From positions 9,300,001 to 9,364,000 of the forward strand of contig OZ059895.1 of the NCBI GenBank assembly GCA_964057225.1: a stretch of 64,000 bases of DNA, read 5' to 3'. Made by a program: the position numbers and the translations under genes. The DNA is from Auanema rhodensis (taxonomy: Eukaryota > Nematoda > Chromadorea > Rhabditida > Rhabditidae). The notes under the pieces are model-generated. The model worked only from the letters and a program-made list of their open reading frames with translations, did not search any database and was not told the DNA's origin. Positions 38,601-49,726 of this stretch are shown in pieces. The first letter of the stretch is position 1, and every line of letters starts with the position of its first letter.

Positions 38601-40895
38601 AAACTCTGAGTTAGAAAATGGTTGTTATAGTATTAAACGGCTCTAGTGCAGTTTCCCCCCCCCCCCCCGCCTAAGCCCCGCCCCTTTTGCCAAACGGTGC
38701 ATACTTTTTGTCAACCTGTATAATTTTAAACCGGCGGGAGACATACCTTTCAGAACGGGGGGTTTGGGGGGTTTACCCCCCATTCCCGGTGTTTAGTTAA
38801 TTTTTTTAAAATTTTCTTTTGATTTTCTTCTGAATTTCTTCTGAATTTATGTGTCTATGGCGCCACATAAATTCACACAAATAACCATCTAACATGTGAG
38901 TCTGTACTCCCCATAAACGCTTAAATTTGGCTTTCGCAATGTTCCAAACTCCCTCTATAGTATTAGTATGCGCTACGGTTTCGGGGTCAACAAAATTATA
39001 TGTATGGTTAACCGTCAGATGGGTGTATAGCTTGTTTAAAGATTCTAACCCCCCCCCCCCATAAGCGCGCCAGCAGTCTGATATTATAGTACTTCCAGGA
39101 TTTATTGAGAACTCAATACATTCCTGGAGAGTAGCTCTACTTCTATCAGGCACTGCATACAAAAACATTCCTTTGTCTCACGACATATCCCCCCAAACAC
39201 CCATTGCTCTGGCTTAACCCTATCAACATTATATTTACGCTTAGATACTGGGGTCTCATCTATCTCTACAGTCATATTAGGGCTCCCTATTTTAACTGGA
39301 TTTTTTAAAAGGGAGTGAGCACAGACTTCACGTAAAAAATTATTACAATCTACTACGGTATGGTTGGATCCTATTCCGAGCTCATCTTTGCAAAATTGGA
39401 CTGTTGTATACTCCTTTGTCCAACAGTAAATGAAGAGTATGAAGTTCAAATTCGATAAGTGAGAACCTACAGTCCTGTGCGATGAAGGTTGCACACCCCT
39501 ATGTTAGAGGACCCAGAATTCCCCTTCAAACTACAAAAAAAAAATTTTTTTTTAATTTCAAAAATTTTGCGAGTTTATATAGTATATAGTCAGTAAAAAT
39601 ATATGTTAATATAACTAAAACTGATTTCAATATTATTTTCTAAATTTATAAGGAAAAATAGTGTTTTTTGACTATTTTGAATAATTCATCTTAATATAAC
39701 AAAATTTGAGATTAGGAAAGAAGTTAATTCATTAGAAATGTTTTAAAATGATTCTAAGCACAGAGCTCGATCAATAACCAAGTTTTTCCTATGGCATAGC
39801 TTCAAACAAGTAAGCTTCATCATCTGAATCTTACTGAATATCTATGAAGAGAACTTGGTTGACGTACAAACAAATTCTCCCGTTTAAAAAAAAAATTGAC
39901 GTTTAGGGTACTCCTAACATTCTATCAAAAGATTATGTTCGAAGTTTTGATGAAACTTCTGAAATTCATGAAAAAAGACTTCAAGCAGTTTATGAAAATT
40001 TCGGAGACTTCAAAAAATACTTTTAAACATGGTTTTTAAAACTTTAAAGATTTTTTCTGAATTTATTATCGTTTTTTAAAATCCAAAATATATTTTTTCT
40101 GAATTTTTGTAGTTTGTCTGAGAAGGTATAAGGGTTTCTAGTGGGTGTGCAATCTTCATCGCACAGGACTGTATTTAATTTTAATTAATTACATCTTAAA
40201 AGTAAAGCTATACCTTCTAAAAATGTTCTTTTTTTTTAATTACTGTTCTTTCCTACAGCTTTTTTGGGGCATCTCCACCGTTCACGCTCTATTGAGAGCT
40301 TCATTTCAGATTGGCAGAGGCGACAGATCATAGCATCTGGTAAAATCCCCTTTTCTTGCAAAAATCGAATTGCACTTTCTTTAGTTGCAACTTTATCTCT
40401 CAGAGCGAACATGCTGTCAGATTGAGTTCGAGATTTCGATTGTTTTTTATATGATATTTATTATAATTTATTTAATTTTTAAGCAACTGTGTGCATTTCG
40501 GCAAAAGGGGCGGGGCTTATGGCCGGGGGTGGGGAAACTGCACTTGAGCTTATTAAACAATTAGCAAATGTTTAAAATAAAAAGCTTAAATCTTACCTTT
40601 CTTATTGTTAATATTAACAGTTTCAACCCTTGAAATAGAAATAAGCGAACAAGATGTATGCACACTTTGATAAACAGACGTATCATCTCCGATCTTAACA
40701 TTGAGATTTTATATTTCTGATATATATTTAAGTGCAAACCGTTTTCCTAATAGCACTTTGTAATTCAGAAATTACATTTGTAGTGGTATAATCTTCATTT
40801 TCACCCACAATGCTAAAACATCTTTATAAAAAACAAAAAACTTCAATAAAGCATTACCTATGTTCTATTTCTACAACAGTATCTTCAAACGGCAT
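35693..40895 (-). CDS. TICRR: treslin/TICRR-like replication initiation protein (5' end uncertain)
   Basis: About twelve exons between 38165 and 35693 are well supported. The treslin signature block spans 37560-37270: SAQLEVQVQILLQCHALQLE, then SFLEEQICDLFAHQIPRSLC with QIFDELC. It parallels the human 'EAKLQVLLRMELCLQC...FLEEILELYIDSIPKTL'. The C-terminal half is disordered and rich in TP/SP sites (LNTPSPRPNRT, VATPEPTSRRSPRK, QTPMAKLR), as expected for CDK-controlled TopBP1 binding. Two small exons at 40895-40590 (MPFEDTVVEIEH...) have in-phase joins to the exon at 38165, across an intron that contains a Merlin transposon. That 5' part could instead be a separate gene. Treslin (Sld3) loads CDC45 at origins. 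Confidence 0.55.
38631..38638. repeat. left 8-bp target-site duplication of the Merlin element
   Basis: TATTAAAC, repeated exactly at 40551-40558 on the other side of the element. Confidence 0.85.
38806..40412 (-). pseudogene. Merlin ISXO2-like transposase, broken
   Basis: Three pieces. 40412 to about 40250 gives the N-terminal part with a zinc-ribbon half (MICRLCQSEMK...RWRCPKK). A 702-bp MITE (39470-40171) then interrupts it. 39467-39110 continues (GSHLSNLNFILFIYCWTKEY) with the first catalytic Asp in VEIDETPVSKR and FGGICRETKECF. At a run of five T (about 39149-39153 on the complement) the frame slips by one base. 39150-38806 then carries VPDRSRATLQE, IISDCWRAYGGG (second Asp) and HTNTIEGVWNIAKAKFKRLW (Glu). 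The three catalytic positions survive, but the MITE, the frameshift and stops between the N-terminal pieces make it non-functional. Confidence 0.85.
39470..40171. mobile_element. 702-bp TA-flanked MITE nested in the Merlin transposase
   Basis: The ends are inverted repeats beginning CAGTCCTGTGCGATGAAG. The first 31 bp match except at one position, and weaker complementarity extends to about 75 bp. A TA dinucleotide flanks each side (39468-39469 and 40172-40173), the target duplication of Tc1/mariner elements. The interior is AT-rich with only short frames, so it is non-autonomous. Its position inside the transposase shows that it landed after the Merlin insertion. Confidence 0.85.
40551..40558. 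repeat. right 8-bp target-site duplication of the Merlin element
   Basis: TATTAAAC, identical to 38631-38638. Confidence 0.85.
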
Positions 40896-40919
40896 TCTAT
40901 TTGTATATATGAGAACGTT

Positions 40920-41708
40920 TACATAAACCTGAAAACAGGAAACTCAAACGAAAATAAATAAGTGCCAGCTATTTAGTATATAAAAGAATCAGGTGAAACT
41001 AAACTGTATAGATATCAACAAATCTTGCATTGCAATTTGATGATAGCAAATATAGTAGTTATAAATTAGCACTAATTATTGTACAACTCTGGAGCCAATG
41101 CATGCGAAAAGTAATAAGCTAAATCAAAGCTTCCAATTTGTGTACCGAAATCGATAACCTAGTCAATATGCAATGTAAACAAAAGTAGGGCAGCCAATAA
41201 TTGCAAAATCAGAATACCAAAATACTAGTGTAACAATTTAGACTAAATATTTAAAATGAGATAAAACTGAATATGATAGTAGCTTATATCAATGAATAAG
41301 TAAATTGGAAAATTAGAAAATAGAAAATATTGGGTCAAAGCCGCAGAAATTTTAGTAAATATTCAAAAATAATTCGATAGCATGCATGGTTCAAATATGT
41401 AAAAATAATTTGCAACTGGAATATATGTTTCAAGCAAAACGCAAAATGATCAATATGAACCCTGGAGGTCATCCACGGTTTGCATGCAGTGCGTCGGTCA
41501 GCGGACGCCTATTGGACTTGACCTTACCATAGTGCATTAATAGCCACATTGAAAACAATAAATAAGGTATATGATTGTAAAACAAAATATACCAATTAAT
41601 AAAACGAAATTCAAATCTTTTTAAAATCATCTAAAATTTCAACAATAACATTTGTAACAATAAATTTTAACAGTATTAGGTTTAAACAACAATTTGTAAA
41701 TTGTAGGC
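40920..41708. other. gap between treslin-like 5' exons and POLR1E
   Basis: About 790 bp without a supported exon. It includes a locally GC-rich patch at about 41455-41530. A tcctgttttcag acceptor at its left edge precedes the first treslin-like ATG by about 30 bases. Confidence 0.4.
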
Positions 41709-43505
41709 TTAACGATGTAGAGCTCTAGGACCTTTCCTAATTTCATTGCTTGGTGGTCTTAAAAGTCTAGCAGCTCTCATTGATCCGGTTTTCACTGCTT
41801 CATCAACCGAGCATTGAACAATATCACACCCTAATGCACTTAATATCTTAAAAATCAACCGTTACACAGTAAACGACAAAAACGTTAGTTACCCTTTCGA
41901 TAAACGAAGGTGGAAGTTTAATTTGCTGTTGCCACGAGTTGATAGGAAGTGAATGACTTGGATCTCAAATATGGAATATTAGTTTCGCAAAAGATTATTT
42001 TTGTACTTAGAGTTAGACAAAGAGCAAGAGTATGAGCAACTAGGCGTTCCTTCTGTTGAGAAGAAATTTGCACTCTCTGTTGTGATTTGTTCCTGACACC
42101 TCGATCAAACTCGGTACCTTAAAAGTTTAATAAAGATGTAAGCAAAACTGATAAAATTATGTTTACTAAGATAATCGACCAGAACTTTTTGAACGATTCC
42201 CTCTGGGAAAGGAGTTTCATCGATAGATTTCTTAGTAAGTGACTTTCCTTTTCCCAGCAACTATAAATATAATAAAATTTTTTGAACATATAATAAAACA
42301 AACAATTATAAAATAAGTCATACAGCCGAGTAAAACAAATGATACGCATCGCTCTGGATCATTGTTTACAGAACTAGGCATGAACTTAGCAATTATTTCA
42401 GGGAAACCTTTAATGAATTTAAAATTATTAATAGTAGTGTAATAACCCAACTGACCAGCAGTAATAAGGTCAGCACGTTTCACACTCAAATACTCAGAAG
42501 CTATAGAATGGAAACTCTCTATCTCATAGGATGATATGAACAAAGAAATAGGATATATATCCCTAGGCAATTCAGCCTGAACAGCTAGAGGCAAAATAGC
42601 TGATTGAGCCTAAAGTTTTTTTATGAATAAAAATTGAAACCATATAGTTTACTTTGGAAATAAGGGAAATTTGATCACGCTTTATCTCTTCCTTACTATT
42701 CAACACAGAAGTAGAAGCAAAAGCAGTTTTCAGCATAGCTTCAAGAGTTGCCTACAAGAAAATGGTTTGAGTAGTATTAAAATAAAAACATTACATCGTT
42801 AATAGAACGCTTCAATGCAGCTTCTTGAGTCTTCATTTTTTTCACAGATCCAAAATCATTAGTTAAAAGATTTTTCTTGGCCATCTGATCCTCAAGGTTT
42901 ATAGCATAGTTCTGTGAATAATCCACGAAAGGAGGTTTTCTATAATGAATAAGATTGAAAAACAAATAGAATTCAAGCTGATCAGTACCTGGTCCCAATG
43001 ACGTATTCCGGCTCAGGAGCATATTCTGTTTGAAAATTATATAGAAGAGCAGGGCGATAAGTAATAGCTCCAGTAGTTCTGAGAAAAGAAATACATTTTT
43101 ACATAAATATATCTACATACTTGTCGACTATAGCCACAGCATAATCAAAGCCTTCCTCAATACTATTCACTTCATTTCCTATCGTGATGACATTCTGAGA
43201 ACCAGATTCCTAAAATAAATTTTTATGTACATAATGAATATATTATGCTTCTAATACCTCTGTTCGAACAGTATAAACAGGTATCTTGACCTTGCTTTCT
43301 GTGGGAACATGTTTAACAAATCTCAAGTTTGATGAAGAAACGGGAGTATTATGTTGGAACATAGCAACAATATCACAATTTACGCCATCTTAATGTCACT
43401 AATTATACTAATATCAATAGCTAACAAACATGATGTTCCTAAAGTACTCTTTCTTTTTAATCGAGTTCTCTCTTGTCTACGCTTCTCCACATCCTCGTGG
43501 CTCAT
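41709..43505 (-). CDS. POLR1E: RNA polymerase I subunit A49 (POLR1E)
   Basis: From ATG 43503-43505 (MSHEDVEKRRQERTRLKRK) to TAA 41709. The dimerisation domain shows DIVAMFQHNTPVSSSNLRFV, then GFDYAVAIVDKTTGAITYRP and YEN-like VIGTRYRKPP. A basic linker block reads FGSVKKMKTQEAALKRSIND, the counterpart of human 'FGTTKQKRALNTRRMNRV'. Next comes ILPLAVQAELPRDIYPISLF, like the 'YLPPCYDDAAKPEDVYKF' hinge, and then the tandem winged-helix part ending ARLLRPPSNEIRKGPRALHR. A49 with A34.5 forms the Pol I-specific subcomplex used in rRNA promoter escape and elongation in the nucleolus. NF-YC lies 177 bp upstream on the same strand. Confidence 0.75.
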
Positions 43506-43682
43506 TCTAAGAATGCAAATGTTAGAACTAAATTAAAATTAAGAAAAGATAATAGGTTATAAACCAATTAGAAGAAAAAAATAGGACATATTAAATAATT
43601 TTTTGAATAGCATGATAACAAAATTATGAAAGACAATTCGAATACACAGAGATCAGAAAATTAAGTAATTAACTGAATGGCA

Positions 43683-44929
43683 TTATTGTTGAGAGTGCAT
43701 TTGTACAATCTGGACACCAGGTGGAAGCTGCATGTGACTTATATCAAATGATATGGATGGATCTGCTGAAAAAGGAAGAGTGTAAGAAGACAAATTAACA
43801 TACTTAAAGGAATAGGTTGTCCGATGGCAGTAGCATGTAATACTTGTCCATTATCTAATTGAATAACATTATTTCCCGATGTTTCGCAATCTGCCATGAC
43901 ATATTGAATAGGTTGTTGAGGTGAAGCTGTAGCATTACCATTGTCATCATTGGAATATTGAGCCAACTTTACAATCTTTAATTGTAAGAATAACATTGTT
44001 CATACTTATGTTTTACCTGATTACGCCTTGATTCATCACGAGGAACTATGTCTATTAAAAAATCGAATGCTTCCGATCGACTGCAAGCAGCAACAATGTC
44101 ACACTAACATGAATAATAAGATAAAACAATTCAAACCAAAATACCTTTTGAAGAGTTTTTCTTCTTCCCTCATCTACTAAATGCCATGCTCTCAATGTTA
44201 TTTCTTGGATAAACATTTCTGCAGCTGCTGAAAGAACCAAAGGAGCATCGCCACTTATCATCTGATTATAAAAATAATAAATAATAATTGAATTAATTAA
44301 AAAACCTGATTCCTAACAGAATCATCTAATTTCATTATTTTTTTAACTCTAGCCATGGGTAACTCCATATGCCTCACATACGACCTAACTTCATCCTAAA
44401 ATGCATTATTTAAAAGCATTATATTTATAATTTTTTACCTCTGTCATGGCGTCGTATTTCCTCTTCCTAGATGGCCAGAAATCGCGCAACAATGTCTTAA
44501 CATCAAAAGATTTTTCAGCATGTGATGGAACTAGCTTTGATATATGGAACTACTGCAGAAGTTAGTAACGAGTTAAAATACTTACTGTTTGCGATACACC
44601 CCGTGAGGATGAAGGATTTACACTCTCTGTATTACAATTACTTTCTTCAAGTATAACTTCCCTGGCAGTACCCTAACCGTGTAAATAAAATTAAAAAACG
44701 AAGAGAAAATAAATGGCAAACCTGTGTAGATATAGTCATATCCTCACCATTTTCATTCAAAATACACATACCATCTTCCATTTCCAAAGGCGGAAAATGC
44801 TGCAAAATATTTTTATAATGATGTTAGGGTAGTTTCCGTGCAAACCTGACTAACATAAGAAACTGTTTGTACAATGATAGGGCCATTATTATGATTATCC
44901 ACTTTCCGATTATTACTTAGGGAGTTCAT
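43683..44929 (-). CDS. NFYC: NF-YC, CCAAT-box transcription factor subunit C
   Basis: ATG 44927-44929 starts MNSLSNNRKVDNHNNGPIIV and follows an aatttag acceptor by one base. The histone-fold domain lies at about 44460-44040. It shows ELPMARVKKIMKLDDSV, then MISGDAPLVLSAAAEMFIQE, ITLRAWHLVDEGRRKTLQK and CDIVAACSRSEAFDFLIDIV with PRDE, the NF-YC/HAP5 hallmark. The C-terminus is glutamine-containing and short, ending GVQIVQMHSQQ. Together with NF-YA and NF-YB it binds CCAAT boxes. An N-terminal stretch of about 85 residues before the histone fold is acidic and unconserved. Confidence 0.92.
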
Positions 44930-45588
44930 ACTAAATTTATAACAGCATTAGAATTTTAAATAACTAAAATAATGTCCAGTTTTAGAATACTGTAAATTTT
45001 TATTATTTAATTCGGTTCCGGGAATATTTAAAGATGAGGTTTTAATCTTAAATTGCTTTCACACAGCTAAGAAGAATTTATCATTGGAGCGCGATTACGC
45101 ATGCTTTTATTTTGTATGAATGCCATATGTAAAACTTGAAATTTTTCACAGAGTTATGAAAACAAAGCTTGCTATTTAATGTGATTGTCATTTGTAGTAT
45201 GATCTTGGAGTATTATTAACATTTTGAAAAAAAACATATTTTTTGAAGGCTCTAAAACTTGAATAATTCTTCATTCCATATGGAAATCCTTGTTATTTTC
45301 TCAATGGATATAAATTTTAAGAATATCAACATAAAAAAATACTAAAATGAAATTTAAAGGCATTTATGAGGTATATGACGCCATATCATATTATACTATA
45401 AATTCAACAAACGAAAAATCATTTTGTATTATATTCATTTTCATTCACAATATGGGGAATCGTTTCGTGGATATTTTATTGTAATTATCTTATAATCATC
45501 ATAACAATGCACGAAAAAAAAAGAACAACCATTGCTCAATTTAGATTGCATTTCAATCAAAGCATATAAAGACGAAAAATAGTAGAAA
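44930..45588. other. intergenic region, NF-YC promoter side
   Basis: About 660 bp between the NF-YC start and the 3' end of the MATH-BTB gene. No exon was found. Confidence 0.4.
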
Positions 45589-47588
45589 TTATGATAAAAT
45601 AATAGTTTTGACACGGCTACGTTGTTCCTTAAAAGCAAGGCATTGCTCTATTAACTCAATCAAATTCCGATCCGAGAGCGAACGAATTCGCTTATCAAGA
45701 TTTCTAAAATTTTAAAAATTTGTCTTCAATTTCACAAATCGTATTTACTTGTACTCTTCTAATTCCAGCAGTTGTTCAGGTTTTCTGAGCTCGTCTGTTC
45801 GCCTCGATAGTTCAGAGAGAGTCATTGATTTCATAACCGGTAAATTGAAAACTATCGATAGAAATAATAAATCCAATACAAGAGACGTAACTAGATCTTT
45901 TTTCTATAAAAACAATATTAACAATATTTAAAATAGAATACTGAAATGTTACTACCGTGTTCAATTCACCGCATAAATATCGTTCACAAGCTCGTTTCAA
46001 AACAGGCAGATCATTAAGTTCGGCATCAATCAAAAAATCAACAAAATCTTCAACATATTCCATATCTGAGAGCACAACCTTTGTGAAATAAATATTTGCC
46101 AAAAGCTGAAATAATACTCATTAGAAGATTTTATTGTAAACTATAGATAACATCGTGAATATGTTCTTTGCTGGTTTCTGTGCATTCGAAACACCTTTGA
46201 TCTTCATCACTAGTTTCTCCATCCTATAATGCAAAGAAAAAACTATAGAAAGAAAATAATTTTTTTTGTCAAAAGAAACTGATGGAAGAGGACAAAAAAC
46301 GTTTATAGGTGTAGAAACCTCTGCTTCAGTTTCATCTTCTGTTTTACTATCATAGAGAAAGGAGCTCCGTCGTCTATCACACGAATCACAGCATGCTATC
46401 AAAATCTGAAATAAATGAAATGCGGACACAACCTATGTAAGTTCAATACTTTTTTAAACACATGTTCATGATCTCGTTCCATTAATAAGGATCCACGCCT
46501 AGATGAAGTACCAGCAGGGGAACTCACTTTCAGACAATTTGTGCTTTTCTGAAAGCTGTTTCAATGATCCAATGGTTATAAAGAATATGCAGTAACAAAC
46601 CTCCATTTGCATTATTTCTTCAAATTTTTTCTCATAATCGATTTTTTCCTTCCGACTTATTTTATCTTCATCTTTGTATTTTCTAAAGTTGAATTTTATT
46701 ACATTTTGATTAATTACTACAGAATCCAAATATATTAATCAATACCTTTTTGAACGTCTCTTCCAAATCTTACTATTCACACGCGCATTATAATTTGTTG
46801 TCAAAAATGATTTTTGAGGAGTTGGATTGACACTATCCAAATACGTGTAAGGATCGAAGAGTTTAGCATCCATTTTGATTAAGACTGATATTTTGATTGT
46901 TCTGTCCACATTTTCCTTTAATTCGATTATGTACTAACATATATTGCGTCGTCGATATTACCATAATATACTGTGAAATCGCTGCTCTATCTTTGTCTGT
47001 TATTTCTGCCCCTTTTCCTCTTTGCATAGTTATAGACTTTCCTGAAAATAAATAGAAATTTCAAATTGTTCTTGGAAGAGGACTGACTTTCTTCTACGAT
47101 GTGTTCTGTTTCATCAGTAGTTGATTCTGATCTGTTAATTCCCACAACAGCTCTGATGTCAATCTTAGCAACATTGAGCAATAAACCATTTGAAAAATAT
47201 ATAAGAATTTTTACCTGACTAACCGGGCCCTCAGCTAAATATAAATCAACTGCAGCATAATTAATAGGGGAAAAATCTTCTTCATCCTGTTCATCGTCCG
47301 AAGTGGAAAGCTATATGAATATACAAACATTTAAAGAAAAAATTCAGTGAACTTATACCTTTCCAGTTGTTCCGTGTATTTTCATACTCCACTGAAACGA
47401 TATGTGGTCATATACTGTAGCAAACTTTGGTGATATAACCAATATAACTGATTCGTCCTCAGATAAATGTCTTTTTGTAACCTTTGAAGTCAATTAATGT
47501 ATTTTAGAAAACAAATATCTACCTTAGTCACCCATACGTATCGGAATGATATTCGTTGTGTTGGAGATGCAGTGGAAGTCGACGCCAT
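45589..47588 (-). CDS. divergent MATH-BTB (SPOP-like) protein
   Basis: From ATG 47586-47588 (MASTSTASPTQRISFRYVWV) to TAA 45589, about nine exons. The N-terminal part resembles a MATH domain (VILVISPKFATVYDHISFQW, SMKIHG; later VDRTIKISVLI). A BTB end follows: YVEDFVDFLIDAELNDLPVL with KRACERYLCGELNT, which matches the 'LL.AADKY.LP.LK..CE.YLC..L' helix pair of BTB domains. A BACK-like helical C-terminus reads LSELSRRTDELRKPEQLL. Between MATH and the BTB end lies an acidic, cysteine-containing insertion (KTEDETEAE, SDEDQRCFEC). Such proteins are usually CUL3 substrate adaptors. The first BTB strands are hard to see, so the fold may be incomplete. Confidence 0.6.
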
Positions 47589-47921
47589 TAATATAATCTA
47601 GATAAAGAAGACAAAAATATTTTACCAAAACAATTTATTTTAAAAAATTGATGAAAAAAAGAAAAAAAATGATGTGTTAACATCGTTTAGTTATACTCAA
47701 CAGGAGATGAACAATTATTCATGTGGTTATAACAGAGAGAACTCATGCATGTTCTAAATGCAGAATGCAAATGATACAGCAACACAATGCGCATAACTTA
47801 ACATAACAGTCTTCAACAAAACAGACCGTAGACCCTCTAAACCATGATAAACGAACTCTCTCTCTGTTATTAATCAACAATAAAATTTATTATATTTTTC
47901 CCCAAGCAACCGGGTTATGAA
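47589..47921. other. intergenic region between sulfotransferase 3' end and MATH-BTB 5' end
   Basis: About 330 bp. It contains the MATH-BTB promoter side and a cttTATCTAG acceptor nine bases before its ATG. No other feature is seen. Confidence 0.4.
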
Positions 47922-49296
47922 TCAAAGATTAGGTATAGAGTAACCGAATAAAATAAAATCATAATAATACATTTTAATTAAAAGTTGCATATGGTATGTA
48001 TTCTCCCGAATAGCTCGAGCCACTTCATGGCGTTCAGGTAAATCTACCGTACTATGACTAGTTCGATTACTTGAAAGTGATTCCTCTAAAAACCATTATC
48101 ATAAGAGATGATAACAATTAAAAAATGATATACTTATGAAGTTTAATGCTTCAGTAGAAACATCTTTTTTATTCAGTTCTTCATAGAAAACTTCAAAAAA
48201 CTGGGTGGGATCTTCAGAATCGTAATGAATTATATTATAATGATGAAAATGAGAATAGAACTCACACCTCCTGAAATTTAATTATTTACTCCCACTTGTA
48301 GGCGGGATGACTATACCAATTTTGAGGATGAAAATGATCGTCATCAAAGTTTGCTGATATTTTTTGGTTGTTGGATTTCCTTATCATTCTATCATATTGC
48401 CTTTCCATGAAACATGTTAAATTACGCTTACAGCCGTTACAACGATCAGGATATTTTTTCCAAGTTTGCTCTCTGAAATTAAAAAAATTGAAATAATTCA
48501 ATTCAAAATTGGTAAGAGCCAGATTTTATTACATTAGACATTTGTCAGTAAATCCAGAGACAAACCGTTTAAAAGGATCTCTAACTATAACCAACCAACT
48601 CCAAGCTTTCCATTGAATCTATTAAAAAGTTAAAGTCAATAATCGAAACAATAATGAATGTCTACATTGGTAGTTATGTTAAAAGTTGCAGTTATATCAT
48701 GCAGCCAGGAATACTCGTTCTTAGAACCACAAAATCTTTAATTAAAAAACTTTTTACAGCAGATATTTTGCTTTTACCTTCGTTGAAAAATTTCATTTAC
48801 CAATTTTCGTTTACTTTTCCTATATTTTAGTTCATTATGCAGAAAGCAAAGAATTGCTGTTAACATCGTTGAAAAGTTCTTGTCAATGGCACATCCAACT
48901 AATTTGTATTTTGATGCTACCTTAATGATATGTGAAAAAATCTTTCAACTAAAAATATACCCTATAACGTTGTTTAAAAGCGATGAAGGGTTTGACACAA
49001 CTATTATAATTGGGCCCTGAGCAGTAATTAAGGGATTCGGTAGTAGAACAATTTTTTGCTGAATTTATTTTAGAAATATTTCAAAGGTACGATATAAGCA
49101 AACCTCTTATCGAATTAGAGGAAAATATATGGGAATCATAACTCCAAAGAATGTAAAGAAGTACAATACAAAACAATGAGTTGAGAGCTAACCGACTACT
49201 ATTCAGGAGCTTCATTATGGTCGAATCAGAGGGATTAAACAACTTCTTGTTTGTTCCCAAACGTATCGTAAAGTTATTGATTGAACTAGGTTTCAT
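47922..49296 (-). CDS. type II Golgi carbohydrate sulfotransferase (Sulfotransfer_2 family)
   Basis: Start at ATG 49296, or the in-frame ATG 49215 that sits directly before the signal anchor (LALNSLFCIVLLYILW). Landmarks in order: KLVGCAIDKNFSTMLTAI (5'-phosphosulfate loop), SWLVIVRDPFKRFVSGFTDK (3'-phosphate loop), a CNGCKRNLTCF cysteine pair, DDDHFHPQNW and the C-terminal LLIKMYYYDFILFGYSIP just before TGA 47922. These marks define the nematode-expanded PAPS-dependent family related to chondroitin/carbohydrate sulfotransferases. The acceptor sugar cannot be told from sequence. At the 5'PSB loop the usual Lys and the 3'PB Arg-Asp-Pro are present, so the enzyme looks active. Confidence 0.82.
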
Positions 49297-49601
49297 GCCA
49301 CGCTAATATCCCGTAGCTCTAAATACTAGTTTCAGGTAGAAGTAAAGATTTTGAATTTTGTTCTTTCATTACTTTGGATAACAGAGTGCAAAGTTTATGA
49401 TATTAATCAAAGGTAGCATGAGAACTATTTATCTTTCAAATATCCCGTTTTACTCATTAGGCCAAATGAAATTCTACGTTTCTGCTACGATTGGCTCTTT
49501 CCTATTTCCAGAATAACCATTGTACTATAAGAACATCCTCTTCTAAGATGTTTCCATAAAACTTTGTATGGCGTAGACTATTTTTTCTTATTAATTGTTT
49601 A

Positions 49602-49726
49602 ATAGAGGCTTGAAAGTTTTAAAAGTTCGCAAACCATGATTAAACTCAAGTAATCGTCAACTGAGCTGATCAGATGATCTTTCTCCCAAGGCACTAAATG
49701 ACTTTCACAAGTTGGAATAACAGCTA
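49602..49726 (-). pseudogene. inverted partial copy of the Skp1-like exon
   Basis: The minus strand matches about 125 bp of the Skp1-like gene (50488-50612). It covers the exon coding for AVIPTCESDLVPWEK and IDDYLSLIM and runs past its donor. A handful of substitutions are visible (for example GTGATTTAGTACCTTGGG versus GTCATTTAGTGCCTTGGG). It joins directly to the left arm of the palindrome at 49727, so the sequence between ATG and mid-exon 3 is missing. It is a fragment without a start. Confidence 0.85.

Larger units (their letters stand above)
38639..40550 (-). mobile_element. Merlin-type (ISXO2/IS1016) DNA transposon, complete ends, inactive
   Basis: Both ends are visible. Left terminal inverted repeat 38639-38691 (GGCTCTAGTGCAGTTTCC then poly-C, then GCCCCGCCCCTTTTGCC) and right repeat 40500-40550 are inverse copies of about 51-53 bp. 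The 8-bp TATTAAAC duplication flanks them. Merlin elements make 8-9 bp duplications and encode an IS1595-type DDE transposase, as seen here. Total 1,912 bp, or about 1.2 kb once the nested MITE is subtracted, a normal Merlin size. The GC-rich ends stand out against the AT-rich surroundings. The poly-C length in the left repeat may be miscounted in assembly. Confidence 0.9.

Noticed and set aside
38655-38671. Long poly-C run taken as a special regulatory element
   Set aside because: It is part of the Merlin terminal repeat; the opposite end has a shorter, interrupted version. Its length is also prone to sequencing error.
39470-39494. N-terminal residues MQPSSHRTV of the transposase ORF
   Set aside because: These codons are the MITE terminal repeat read through, not original transposase sequence.
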